From: JAAZFE01 sp034005635 | Lineage (GTDB): Bacteria; Verrucomicrobiota; Kiritimatiellia; CAIQIC01; Lenti-01 | Assembly (NCBI GenBank): GCA_034005635.1 | Contig: JAVEUJ010000018.1 | Location: 1 to 26,644 of the forward strand | Length of the DNA stretch: 26,644 bases | Direction: 5' to 3' | In this document: positions 13,968 through 21,467 of the stretch, in pieces | How positions within the stretch are numbered: position 1 is the first letter of the stretch | Layout of the letters: every line of letters begins with the position of its first letter | Position numbers and translations under genes: made by a program | Notes under the pieces: model-generated | What the model was told of the DNA's origin: nothing | Database searches by the model: none | What the model saw: only the letters and a program-made list of their open reading frames with translations

Positions 13968-15440
13968 ATGGTGCATTTCCCCGACAAGGTGACGACGAAG
14001 CTGGCCCTGTTGCCGGATCAACCGGGTGTGTATCTGATGCGCAACCGGCAGGGGAAAATCATTTATATTGGCAAGGCGGCCAGCTTGCGTAGCCGGGTGT
14101 CATCGTATTTTCGACGTAGTACCTTCGCCAAGGCCGATCCCAAGCTGCGCGGTCTGATTCGCAGCATTGCCGATTTGGACTTTATTGCGCTGAAGTCGGA
14201 GGCCGAGGCGACGCTGACAGAGAGCCGGATGATCAAGGACTACCATCCGCGCTACAATGTAGTCATGCGCGACGACAAGCGGTTTCTGCTGCTGCGGGTG
14301 AACTTGAACGACCCGTTCCCGCGCTTTGATGCGGTGCGATTGCGCAAAGACGATGGTGCGCGCTACTGGGGGCCTTATGCCTCGTCGGCTGCGGCGTGGG
14401 CATCGCTGGAGTTTATTGAAAAACAGTTTGGCCTGCGGCGCTGTTCGCCGCGAGTCCCGGGCCCGGAAGATCATCGTCACTGCCTCGATGATATCGTGCG
14501 CTTTTGCTCCGCGCCCTGCATTGGCAAGGTTACGCCGGAGCAGTACCTCGATCGGGTGCAAACGGCCTGTGCCTTTCTCGACGGTGATCGTCGGGAGTAC
14601 CTCGACAATCTGCGTCAGCAAATGGCCGCGGCAGCTAAAGAGATGAAATTTGAGAGGGCCGCGGCGTTGCGGGACATCTACTTGCTGCTGGTCAAGGGCA
14701 TCCGCGACAAAGCGCGGGGGCGCAAGAGTCTCCAGTTGAAGCGCGAAGAGACACGCCTGGGGCTGGCCGAATTGCAACAGCGTCTGGGCCTGGCTCGGCC
14801 ACCCAACCTGATCGAGTGTTATGATATTTCGAATATCTCGGGCACCTTGTCGGTCGCCAGCCGCGTGGTTTCAGTCGAGGGTATTCCTACACCGATGCGC
14901 TACCGGATGTACCGCATCAAATCCGTAGTGGGTGCGGATGATCCGGCCTCGATGGCGGAAGTGATCCGGCGGCGTTTTTCGCGCGCGCTGGAGGAGCAGG
15001 AGCCGTTGCCAGACTTGGTGCTAGTGGATGGGGGCATCACCCAGTTGCGAGCAACACGGGCGGAACTGGATGCGCTGGGTCTGTCCCACCTGCCGGCGGC
15101 AGGGATCGCCAAACAGTTTGAGGAGTTGGTTCATGATCCGGGAAACGAGAGCGCGCCTTTGCGGTTTGCTGCCACTTCGCCAGCACTGCGAGTGCTCCAG
15201 CAGATTCGTGATGAGGCGCACCGCTTTGCCCTGACCTATCATCGCAAGCTGCGTACCCAGAAAATTAAGGAATCCATGCTCGACGATATTCCCGGCATTG
15301 GAGCGAAGCGCAAGGCCAAGCTGCTCGCCCATTTTGGCTCGGTAGCGCGCTTGCGCCGCGCATCGGTGGAAGAACTTGCAAGCGCGCCGGATATCGGCCC
15401 CAAAATGGCCACGCTGATCCACACGATCTTCAACGGCTGA
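13968..15440 (+). CDS. uvrC: Excinuclease ABC subunit C, short form
   Basis: UvrC makes both incisions in nucleotide excision repair after UvrA and UvrB locate damage. The GIY-YIG nuclease (19-95) has GVYLMRN, IIYIGKA and Glu85. Four cysteines at 159, 172, 180 and 184 match the iron-sulfur cluster of UvrC. The UVR motif for UvrB contact is at about 206-240. The RNase H-like nuclease has Asp286 (ECYDIS), Asp354 (VLVDGG) and His418 (RDEAHRF). Tandem helix-hairpin-helix motifs occupy 438-490. At 490 residues it is about 120 shorter than the Escherichia coli protein (610); the missing part lies between UVR and the RNase H-like domain, with all catalytic residues present. The ATG has only a weak Shine-Dalgarno but the N-terminus matches the family. 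It is convergent with purU. Confidence 0.95.
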   Translation: MVHFPDKVTTKLALLPDQPGVYLMRNRQGKIIYIGKAASLRSRVSSYFRRSTFAKADPKLRGLIRSIADLDFIALKSEAEATLTESRMIKDYHPRYNVVMRDDKRFLLLRVNLNDPFPRFDAVRLRKDDGARYWGPYASSAAAWASLEFIEKQFGLRRCSPRVPGPEDHRHCLDDIVRFCSAPCIGKVTPEQYLDRVQTACAFLDGDRREYLDNLRQQMAAAAKEMKFERAAALRDIYLLLVKGIRDKARGRKSLQLKREETRLGLAELQQRLGLARPPNLIECYDISNISGTLSVASRVVSVEGIPTPMRYRMYRIKSVVGADDPASMAEVIRRRFSRALEEQEPLPDLVLVDGGITQLRATRAELDALGLSHLPAAGIAKQFEELVHDPGNESAPLRFAATSPALRVLQQIRDEAHRFALTYHRKLRTQKIKESMLDDIPGIGAKRKAKLLAHFGSVARLRRASVEELASAPDIGPKMATLIHTIFNG

Positions 15441-15554
15441 CCGAGGCCCCCCATAGGGGACAGTCAGATCCGACAGATCCGACCGAGCCGACGGATTTGA
15501 ACTCCCCCAACCAACGACCAACGGCTGGCAATTTCGAACAACCCTCACCCCGCC
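15441..15554. other. Gap between convergent uvrC and purU
   Basis: These 114 bases hold no gene. They include a short degenerate repeat (CAGATCCGACAGATCCGACC, 15466-15485) and no recognisable intrinsic terminator for either neighbour. Confidence 0.5.
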
Positions 15555-16418
15555 TTAGTTGAATACGACGGTGCGGTTTTTGTAGACCAGAATGCGGTGA
15601 GTCAGGTGCGCGTAGATCGCACGGGATAGCACGATCTTTTCGAGATCACGTCCCAAGCGAATAAGGTCCTCAACACCCTGACGATGAGACACGCGGATGA
15701 CATCCTGTTCGATGATCGGGCCTTCATCGAGGTTGGCGGTGACGTAGTGAGCCGTGGCACCGATGATTTTAACACCGCGATCATGAGCCGCGTGATAGGG
15801 CTTGGCACCGGCAAATGCAGGCAGAAACGAGTGATGGATGTTGAGAATGCGGAACGGGAAGACCTCCACAAATGCGGGGCTGAGAATTTGCATGTAGCGC
15901 GCGAGAACAATGAAATCTATATTGGCCGAACGCAATATCTGGAGGTGCTGCGCCTCGGCCTCGGCCTTGCGAGAGGGAAGTACTGGGATGTGATGGAACG
16001 GGATGCGATGGCGTTCAGCGAGGGAGGCGTGGTCGGCATGATTGGACAGGACCAAAGCAATATCAACCGGCCATTCGTTGCATTCCGTACGGGCTAGGAT
16101 GTCGTATAGACAATGGCCTTGCCGGGAAACCATCACAGCCATACGTGGGCGGGTAGCGGAGAGATGCAGGCGCCATTCCATCTGTCGGGGTTCGGCAATG
16201 GCCGCGAAGGTGGCACCAAAGTTGTCCAGCGGCAGGGTGAACCCCTTCACCTCCCATTCCATCCGCGCAAAGAACACACCATCGACGGTATCTACATACT
16301 GGTCCAAGGCGATGATATTGCCGTTGTGGCCGGTGATGAACGACGACAGCGCGGCAACGATCCCACGCTGATCGGGGCAGCTTACTAGGAGAATCGCGGT
16401 GGCTACGGAAGAGGGCAT
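15555..16418 (-). CDS. purU: Formyltetrahydrofolate deformylase
   Basis: PurU hydrolyses 10-formyltetrahydrofolate to formate and tetrahydrofolate, balancing one-carbon units. The N-terminus (about 5-85) is an ACT regulatory domain (LLVSCPDQRGIVAALSSFI). The rest is a formyltransferase fold with the catalytic triad Asn193, His195 (LNIHHSFLPAF) and Asp231 (NLDEGPIIEQD). The 287-residue length is typical. The ATG begins eight bases after the stop of the upstream EEP-family gene, so purU is the last gene of a TPR-EEP-purU operon. There is no clear Shine-Dalgarno. The link to its neighbours is not metabolic in any obvious way. Confidence 0.95.
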   Translation of the reverse strand: MPSSVATAILLVSCPDQRGIVAALSSFITGHNGNIIALDQYVDTVDGVFFARMEWEVKGFTLPLDNFGATFAAIAEPRQMEWRLHLSATRPRMAVMVSRQGHCLYDILARTECNEWPVDIALVLSNHADHASLAERHRIPFHHIPVLPSRKAEAEAQHLQILRSANIDFIVLARYMQILSPAFVEVFPFRILNIHHSFLPAFAGAKPYHAAHDRGVKIIGATAHYVTANLDEGPIIEQDVIRVSHRQGVEDLIRLGRDLEKIVLSRAIYAHLTHRILVYKNRTVVFN

Positions 16419-16426
16419 GGGGCGGA

Positions 16427-17458
16427 TTAGTCGTGTTGGGGGAATACGGGAGGAGTCCGCGTCGATAGATCAGGGGCCTGGTCCTTGGCCTGTTCGCGGG
16501 CAACGAAAGTGGCGACCAGTGGGCGGTGGTCGCTGGCGGTGAGCAAGCGCGCTGATCGCAGGATGCCGGTCTTGGCGAGAATAACTTCGTTGAGCATGCC
16601 GCTGTTGGGCAGGATGTAGTCGGTACGCTGATGGGTGTCGGCTTCGGCTCGACGAGTCCAGGCATCACCGGCGTCATCAACTGGCCGCAGGTCGAACAGC
16701 AGGGGCTTGCCTTGGTATTCGAGGATTTCACGCAGTACGCGTGAGCCGGGCTCGTCGTTGAAATCACCCAGCACAAGTAAATTGATGTCCGGGTTTTCGG
16801 CGAGGGCGGCGCGGATATGGTTGCCTAGCAAGCGGGCTTCATTGCGGCGCATTTCGGCCTGGCCATATTCGTGAAAACGCTTGGATTTGAGGTGGGCAGC
16901 GATCAGGCGGAACCGGTAGCCGGGATTGGGCTCGATATCGATGTCGATGAAACCGCGCAGAACGGGGAATTGGGTGGGACCGATGGTGTAACGATCTTCG
17001 GTGTGCGGCTGGCGGGCGACAATCGGAAAACGGGACAGAACGCCGAGATGGGTGTTCTGGCCATCGCGGGGGAGATATTCCACGTAGCGGTAGTCCAATC
17101 CGGCCGCGCGCAGGCAGTGCTGGAATTCAGCCCAAGCGGCAGCGGGGCCCATGCCTTGGATCGCCAAGATGTCGGGTGCGGCTTGCTGGATGATCTCAAC
17201 GAGGGCATCGGCTTCGGGCCGGGGGAACGGCTGCGGGTTGTCGCTGGTGTCTTGGGCGTCTTCCAGCGTGTAATGGTTCAGGTTGAAGGTCATGACCGAA
17301 AACTCTCCCTTGTCCGGGCGGGGGAGGGCGGCTGATCCCTTGGCGTTCTCTATGGACTCGGGTGCGGTGGAACATCTAGAACACCCGGTGGCCCCCAAGC
17401 TGACCGCAACCAGCAGCGTCAGGCACGAGAGGACGACGACAGAGCGCAGCGTGCTCAT
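16427..17458 (-). CDS. Endonuclease/exonuclease/phosphatase (EEP) family lipoprotein
   Basis: The 343-residue product has a lipoprotein signal ending ATGC, so Cys26 is the likely lipidated residue. The EEP fold follows with MTFNLNHY (Asn59), LIAAHLKSK (His189), LGDFNDEPGS (Asp232, Asn234), RTDYIL (Asp280) and ASDHRPLVATF (Asp310, His311). Family members cleave phosphodiester or phosphomonoester bonds with a divalent metal. The metal-binding Glu that normally follows Gln in 'DILALQE' is replaced: here DILAIQGM, with Gly102 at that site. The enzyme may thus be altered or inactive, or use another acid. The substrate is unknown. Its ATG overlaps the TGA of the upstream TPR gene (ATGA), and purU starts eight bases downstream. 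Confidence 0.85.
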   Translation of the reverse strand: MSTLRSVVVLSCLTLLVAVSLGATGCSRCSTAPESIENAKGSAALPRPDKGEFSVMTFNLNHYTLEDAQDTSDNPQPFPRPEADALVEIIQQAAPDILAIQGMGPAAAWAEFQHCLRAAGLDYRYVEYLPRDGQNTHLGVLSRFPIVARQPHTEDRYTIGPTQFPVLRGFIDIDIEPNPGYRFRLIAAHLKSKRFHEYGQAEMRRNEARLLGNHIRAALAENPDINLLVLGDFNDEPGSRVLREILEYQGKPLLFDLRPVDDAGDAWTRRAEADTHQRTDYILPNSGMLNEVILAKTGILRSARLLTASDHRPLVATFVAREQAKDQAPDLSTRTPPVFPQHD

Positions 17459-18852
17459 GAGTTCGCGTCGGCCTTTTTCTTATAGGCTTCTTCGATGCGC
17501 TCGGAGATGTCGCGATACTTGATGTCCACGCCGTAAATTTCCTTGAAGAAGCCCAGAGATTCGTCGTCACGGCCCATTTTTTCGGCAAGCAACCCCATCT
17601 GGTAGACCACATCCTTTTTGGTTTCATCCATGAGGGTGAGTTCGGCGGCTGCCTTCTGCAGTTGTTCGAAAGCGATATCGAACTGACCTTTCTCGGTGAA
17701 GCAGAGGGCGAGATAGTAGAGGGCGCGGGTGCGGCGCTGAGGGTTGCGCTGGGCAAGTTGGAATTCCTCGATGGCCTCGTTATAGTTCTTACGGAGGTAG
17801 TGCTGGAAACCGAGTTCGTAGCGGAACTGGAGGTCGTTCGGGTAGCGCTTGACCATCTCAAGAGCGTCTTGGTAGAGAAATTCGTCCTTTTCCTTCTCGA
17901 TTTGTCTGGCCTGTTCCTCGTTGCCGGCGGCCTTGGCTTCGGCGATAGCGACCTCAAGTTTGCGGACTTTGATTTGCGAGGCCGTGCGTTCGATCTGCGG
18001 ATCGGAGCGGCCAGCGGCCTTGGTGGCTTCATCGAGCGCCTCGAGGGCTTCATCAAAGCGCTCGGCGCGGACGTAGAGGTCGGCCAGTGCCCGGCGGAAG
18101 TTCATATTTTGAGGCTCACGCTCAATATCCAGGAGGCGTGCGGTGATCAGCATGTCAACATCAGCATCTCCCTTGACCGACTTGGCCTGCTGCTCCAAGA
18201 GAATGGCTTCTTTCTTGTTTTTGAGCTTGGAGCGGAAGTCGGTCGTGGTGTCGTTCCAGCCCCCGATTTTCATGGTGTCAAGGGCGGCGGCATCCTTCAG
18301 GTTCTTGATGGCGGTCTGGTCGTTGGGGAGCAAATCGGCCACGGTGGCATAACAATCTTTGGCGCCACCGGGCTGGTTAATGGCAATGTAGAGGCGGGCG
18401 AGCAAGCGCAGAAATTCGACATTTTTGAGGAAGTAGGGCTGTGTGATTTCCAGTGTCTGAACCGCTACTTCAGTCATGCCGGCCGCCTCGGCCGCCTGGG
18501 CAAAGAATCTCAAGAAGGGAAAGTTCAAGGGATCGATGTCCAAGAGTTTTTCAGCGGCTTCCAGAGCGGCCTGAGGATTCTTCTTCAACTTGCTCTGACC
18601 GCTCATCAGGGTAAAGGCCCCCTTTAGCGACGCAATCTGATGGGTCATGGCGTTGGGCTTTTTGGCCATCATGGCCTTCACCTGTGCAATCCGCAAATTC
18701 TTGCGGGCCAACAGAAAAGTGGGTTCCACCGCGATGACCTGCTTGAGCATGTCCAAGGCATAACTGGCATTGCCGCGCTCTAGGGCTGCCATAGCTTTTT
18801 CATACAAATCGCGAGTTTTACGGGGGATTTGATCTAGTGTGACTTCTTCCAT
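17455..18852 (-). CDS. Tetratricopeptide-repeat protein
   Basis: The 465-residue protein is almost entirely helical with several TPR-like units: about 17-52 (YEKAMAALERGNASYALDML), about 92-130, about 255-290 (RALADLYVRAERFDEALEAL), and about 345-440 (YELGFQHYLRKNYNEAIEEF, YYLALCFTEKGQFDIAFEQL). A charged coiled-coil-like stretch (EAKAAGNEEQARQIEKEKDE) interrupts the middle. It has no signal peptide or membrane segment, so it is probably cytoplasmic and serves as a protein-interaction scaffold; partners are unknown. The ATG at 18852 is chosen because GAGGAG lies six bases before it; an in-frame TTG six codons upstream overlaps that site. It overlaps the EEP gene by four bases. Confidence 0.88.
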   Translation of the reverse strand: MEEVTLDQIPRKTRDLYEKAMAALERGNASYALDMLKQVIAVEPTFLLARKNLRIAQVKAMMAKKPNAMTHQIASLKGAFTLMSGQSKLKKNPQAALEAAEKLLDIDPLNFPFLRFFAQAAEAAGMTEVAVQTLEITQPYFLKNVEFLRLLARLYIAINQPGGAKDCYATVADLLPNDQTAIKNLKDAAALDTMKIGGWNDTTTDFRSKLKNKKEAILLEQQAKSVKGDADVDMLITARLLDIEREPQNMNFRRALADLYVRAERFDEALEALDEATKAAGRSDPQIERTASQIKVRKLEVAIAEAKAAGNEEQARQIEKEKDEFLYQDALEMVKRYPNDLQFRYELGFQHYLRKNYNEAIEEFQLAQRNPQRRTRALYYLALCFTEKGQFDIAFEQLQKAAAELTLMDETKKDVVYQMGLLAEKMGRDDESLGFFKEIYGVDIKYRDISERIEEAYKKKADANS

Positions 18853-18955
18853 GGCGGGCTCCTCAAACAATTATATAGCAAATGAATTACGATGCTCGAA
18901 GAATAGGCCCGCAAGGAGGGGGCGTCAAACCTGAAAATGCCGCAGCGAAAAAGCG

Positions 18956-20956
18956 TTACGGCTTTAGAAAGCCGCCCAGGATCTCGAGGCCCTTCTCGAC
19001 ATGCTTGCGATCGGAGGTGGATAATTTGTCGAGAAGGTCCCCGCTGGATTCGGAGGATAGGCCGGAAAGGGCGTTTTTGAGCAAGACATCCAGATCGGGC
19101 CGCACCCGTGGCTGGTGCAGGGATCCACGAACACGAAAGGGAATCATCAACCCGCCATCTTCGTAGGGCAGGACATCGGCACGGTTTTTGCCGCCGGTGA
19201 GTTGGGCGGTTTCCTCGGGAGATGCCACCACCTTGCCGCTGAGATCGAGGTGGTCGTCGAAGGGGTGCAGAGACCCGGCGATATCGATCCGGTAGCCGGG
19301 CATAGCCAAGCGGACATTGTCTAGGGTAGCAGTGCCGTCGCGTAGCGCGAGGGTGGCGGTGGCAGTGGTAAAGCGCGAGGTCGTGGTGGTGGTGGCCGCC
19401 TGCTTGGCCTGCGCCACCTTGGTTTGCAGGCGCGGCACAAGCTGCAGCAGGATTGGATTATCGAGCTCCAACCAGACTTGGTCCATCAGCGAGCCGCCAG
19501 TGCCGACATTTTGCAAGTTGTCGATGTGGGCCTGAGCCTTGGCGGTCAGCGCCCGAATGGCGGGCGCGGCAACGCCTTGGCCGCTCGCACTGGCTTCCAG
19601 GTGAAGTGCACCTGAAATCCCGGCGAACGCATCGCAGCCGTTGGCCGCCAACGCCTGGGCAATCTCCACCTTATCCACCGTCAGCCGGTCGAGCCGATAG
19701 GCCAGCGGGCAGGTCAGGAGCTGGACGCTACCGCGTGCGTCGATCAGGCCGCCATAGGCCGCACACTGCGCGGACGGGATATCCGCGGTGCCATCGTGCA
19801 GCACAAAAGAGATACTGCCATCTTCAAAGCTGTTTTGCCCGTACACAATTTTTGGAAAGGACACTGTCGCTTGCGCCTGTAGATATTTGAGTGCCAGAGC
19901 CAGAGCGGGCGTCTGAGTCAGCGCAATAGTGCCCGGCGGCGGTGCGCATGGCGGCGGCGAAAAATGAAATGATTCCGGCAATTCCACTCCGCCCAGCAGA
20001 TGAGCGGCGACCGGCAGTGGCAGCGAGACGCTGCCCGTCAGTGTGAATTCCGCTGCAACAGGATGAGTCTCTGTAGCCTCTGCGGTCTGGACGTCTAACT
20101 GGAATTTTAGGGTATCGGCGATAGCGCCGTCGACGTTTAACTTAGCCCCCAGGCTCTGGAATGGAAGAGTCTCCGGCGGCAGGAACACGCGTACGTCGGC
20201 GAAGTTGCGGATATCAAGTAGCGCCGTGAATTCGGCTGGCCACGCGCTGAGCCGGTCGGCGTAGTCGGCGAAGGCCGGACCGGTCAGCATAAATTGGAAT
20301 GCCGAAGAATTTCCGATGGCAGCACGACCTTCCACCCGCAGCGGACGATCCGCTGCAAAATCGCGCAGCGTGAAGTTTATATCGGACAGTGTGAAAGACT
20401 CCACATCAGCGGTCGCATCCCGGCGGATGAATTCGAAGTTTGCGTCAATAACCTCCACCCAGCGAATGGCCAGCGCCGGTGCGGTGGACTGAGCCTCTGG
20501 CCGTGGGGTCGCCGTCGGCCGGTCAGTGCCGCTGGGTGGTGCGCCGGGTTCGCTGGGCGCGGTCGGTTCGCTGGAGGGGGTGGGTAGCAGGTCTGAGAAA
20601 TTGTAGGTGCCGTCCTCGTTCTGTACGATGCGCAAGGTCGGTCGATCGAAACTCAGCGTCGTGATTTCCTTGTTACGGAAATCTACAGCGGCAGAGAACG
20701 CCCGGATAGATGCAAATTCGCTAGCGCCATCCTGTTCCTTGAGGGCGGCATCCCGCACGACGAGGGTGAACGGAAATAATTTGTAGTCGATCCGGCCGTA
20801 CTCAGCCGGTCGGCCGGTCGTTCGTTGAATGAATCCCGTCGCTGCCGTCTTGAACTTGGGGGTGTTAAGCAGATGTCGTAACGTGAAATGGGCCGTGGCC
20901 AATAAAAAAATTGACGTGCCGACGACCCAAAGCAGAAACCAAAGAAACCTTTTCAT
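18956..20956 (-). CDS. AsmA-like envelope protein
   Basis: AsmA-family proteins are inner-membrane anchored and span the periplasm, several acting in lipid transport to the outer membrane. The 666-residue product has one N-terminal membrane helix (about 4-24, FLWFLLWVVGTSIFLLATAHF split by its turns). Next comes the family start GRPAEYGRIDYKLFPFTLVVRD and FDRPTLRIVQNEDGTYNFSDLL. A Pro/Thr/Ser-rich linker occupies about 120-165. Long beta-rich repeats follow, with a C-terminal AsmA region (DNVRLAMPGYRIDIAGSLH, FRVRGSLHQPRVRPDL). The ATG at 20956 is preferred because the membrane helix follows directly; the ATG at 20974 is possible. An open frame continues further upstream over a repeat region and is not part of the gene. 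The TPR gene lies about 100 bases downstream on the same strand. Confidence 0.82.
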   Translation of the reverse strand: MKRFLWFLLWVVGTSIFLLATAHFTLRHLLNTPKFKTAATGFIQRTTGRPAEYGRIDYKLFPFTLVVRDAALKEQDGASEFASIRAFSAAVDFRNKEITTLSFDRPTLRIVQNEDGTYNFSDLLPTPSSEPTAPSEPGAPPSGTDRPTATPRPEAQSTAPALAIRWVEVIDANFEFIRRDATADVESFTLSDINFTLRDFAADRPLRVEGRAAIGNSSAFQFMLTGPAFADYADRLSAWPAEFTALLDIRNFADVRVFLPPETLPFQSLGAKLNVDGAIADTLKFQLDVQTAEATETHPVAAEFTLTGSVSLPLPVAAHLLGGVELPESFHFSPPPCAPPPGTIALTQTPALALALKYLQAQATVSFPKIVYGQNSFEDGSISFVLHDGTADIPSAQCAAYGGLIDARGSVQLLTCPLAYRLDRLTVDKVEIAQALAANGCDAFAGISGALHLEASASGQGVAAPAIRALTAKAQAHIDNLQNVGTGGSLMDQVWLELDNPILLQLVPRLQTKVAQAKQAATTTTTSRFTTATATLALRDGTATLDNVRLAMPGYRIDIAGSLHPFDDHLDLSGKVVASPEETAQLTGGKNRADVLPYEDGGLMIPFRVRGSLHQPRVRPDLDVLLKNALSGLSSESSGDLLDKLSTSDRKHVEKGLEILGGFLKP

Positions 20957-21043
20957 GTCCTTACCATAGGCCATTCGACCAGTGAGCCCCAAGCGGAATT
21001 TACTAAAGCCTGGCGCATCCGTTTCTCCAGATAACCTTAGAAT

Positions 21044-21185
21044 GAATCTGAACTCATGAGAACAGCCATACAGTCGATGGATCGCAGGAAGACCCGAACA
21101 CAACAATAGACCGAACAGTTTGTATGGGGGGGAAAAGCCTTCCGGGCTACGTGCCTGTAATTCATGAGTTCTTGAGTTCAGATTC
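21044..21185. repeat. MITE-like element with inverted ends, includes copy 2 of the 28-bp repeat
   Basis: GAATCTGAACTCA (21044-21056) recurs inverted as TGAGTTCAGATTC (21173-21185), enclosing 116 bases. The right end (21158-21185) is identical over 28 bp to 5611-5638. The interior has no convincing gene. The structure resembles a small non-autonomous element or solo ends of one. Confidence 0.6.
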
Positions 21186-21228
21186 GTCTTCTGGTTCATC
21201 CCGGGCTTCATACTGTTAAGGATGACCG

Positions 21229-21257
21229 TTGCGGCGGTGAAGGGGTTGCGCTATTCT
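21229..21257 (+). promoter_or_regulatory. Predicted promoter of tRNA-Arg
   Basis: TTGCGG (21229-21234) and TATTCT (21252-21257) are separated by exactly 17 bases, placing initiation a few bases before the tRNA 5' end. Confidence 0.6.
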
Positions 21258-21269
21258 AATTAGAAGTAC

Positions 21270-21346
21270 GCGCCTGTAGCTCAGTCGGATAGAGCATGGG
21301 ATTTCTAATCCCAGGGTCGCAGGTTCGATCCCTGCCAGGCGCGCCA
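21270..21346 (+). tRNA. tRNA-Arg (anticodon TCT), CCA encoded
   Basis: A complete cloverleaf is visible: acceptor GCGCCTG with CAGGCGC, D arm GCTC/GAGC, anticodon stem TGGGA/TCCCA with loop TTTCTAA (anticodon TCT, reading AGA), T arm GCAGG/CCTGC with loop TTCGATC, discriminator G and genomic CCA. Length is 77 bases. Confidence 0.97.
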
Positions 21347-21425
21347 ACTTTGAGCAGAGGGGCGGACGGGAACTGAACGCGCTATCCAACGGGACGCCAA
21401 GCGTAAGTTAGGCTGTGGACAGGTT

Positions 21426-21442
21426 CTGTTCTTGTAGAACAG
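21426..21442. promoter_or_regulatory. Inverted repeat upstream of pepF
   Basis: CTGTTC (21426-21431) and GAACAG (21437-21442) flank TTGTA. It resembles the Verrucomicrobia LexA motif TGTTC-N4-GAACA but has five central bases. It lies 25 bases before the pepF start and could be an operator. Confidence 0.45.
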
Positions 21443-21467
21443 CGCCGTTTTGTAGACTATAGGGCCC

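Noticed and set aside
20957..21211. Upstream extension of the AsmA-like protein
   Set aside because: It crosses the inverted-repeat element and would place the membrane anchor about 85 residues inside the protein.
21427..21441. LexA box of the Verrucomicrobia type before pepF
   Set aside because: The half-sites TGTTC and GAACA are right but the spacer is five bases instead of four, and pepF is not a usual SOS gene; kept only as an inverted repeat.
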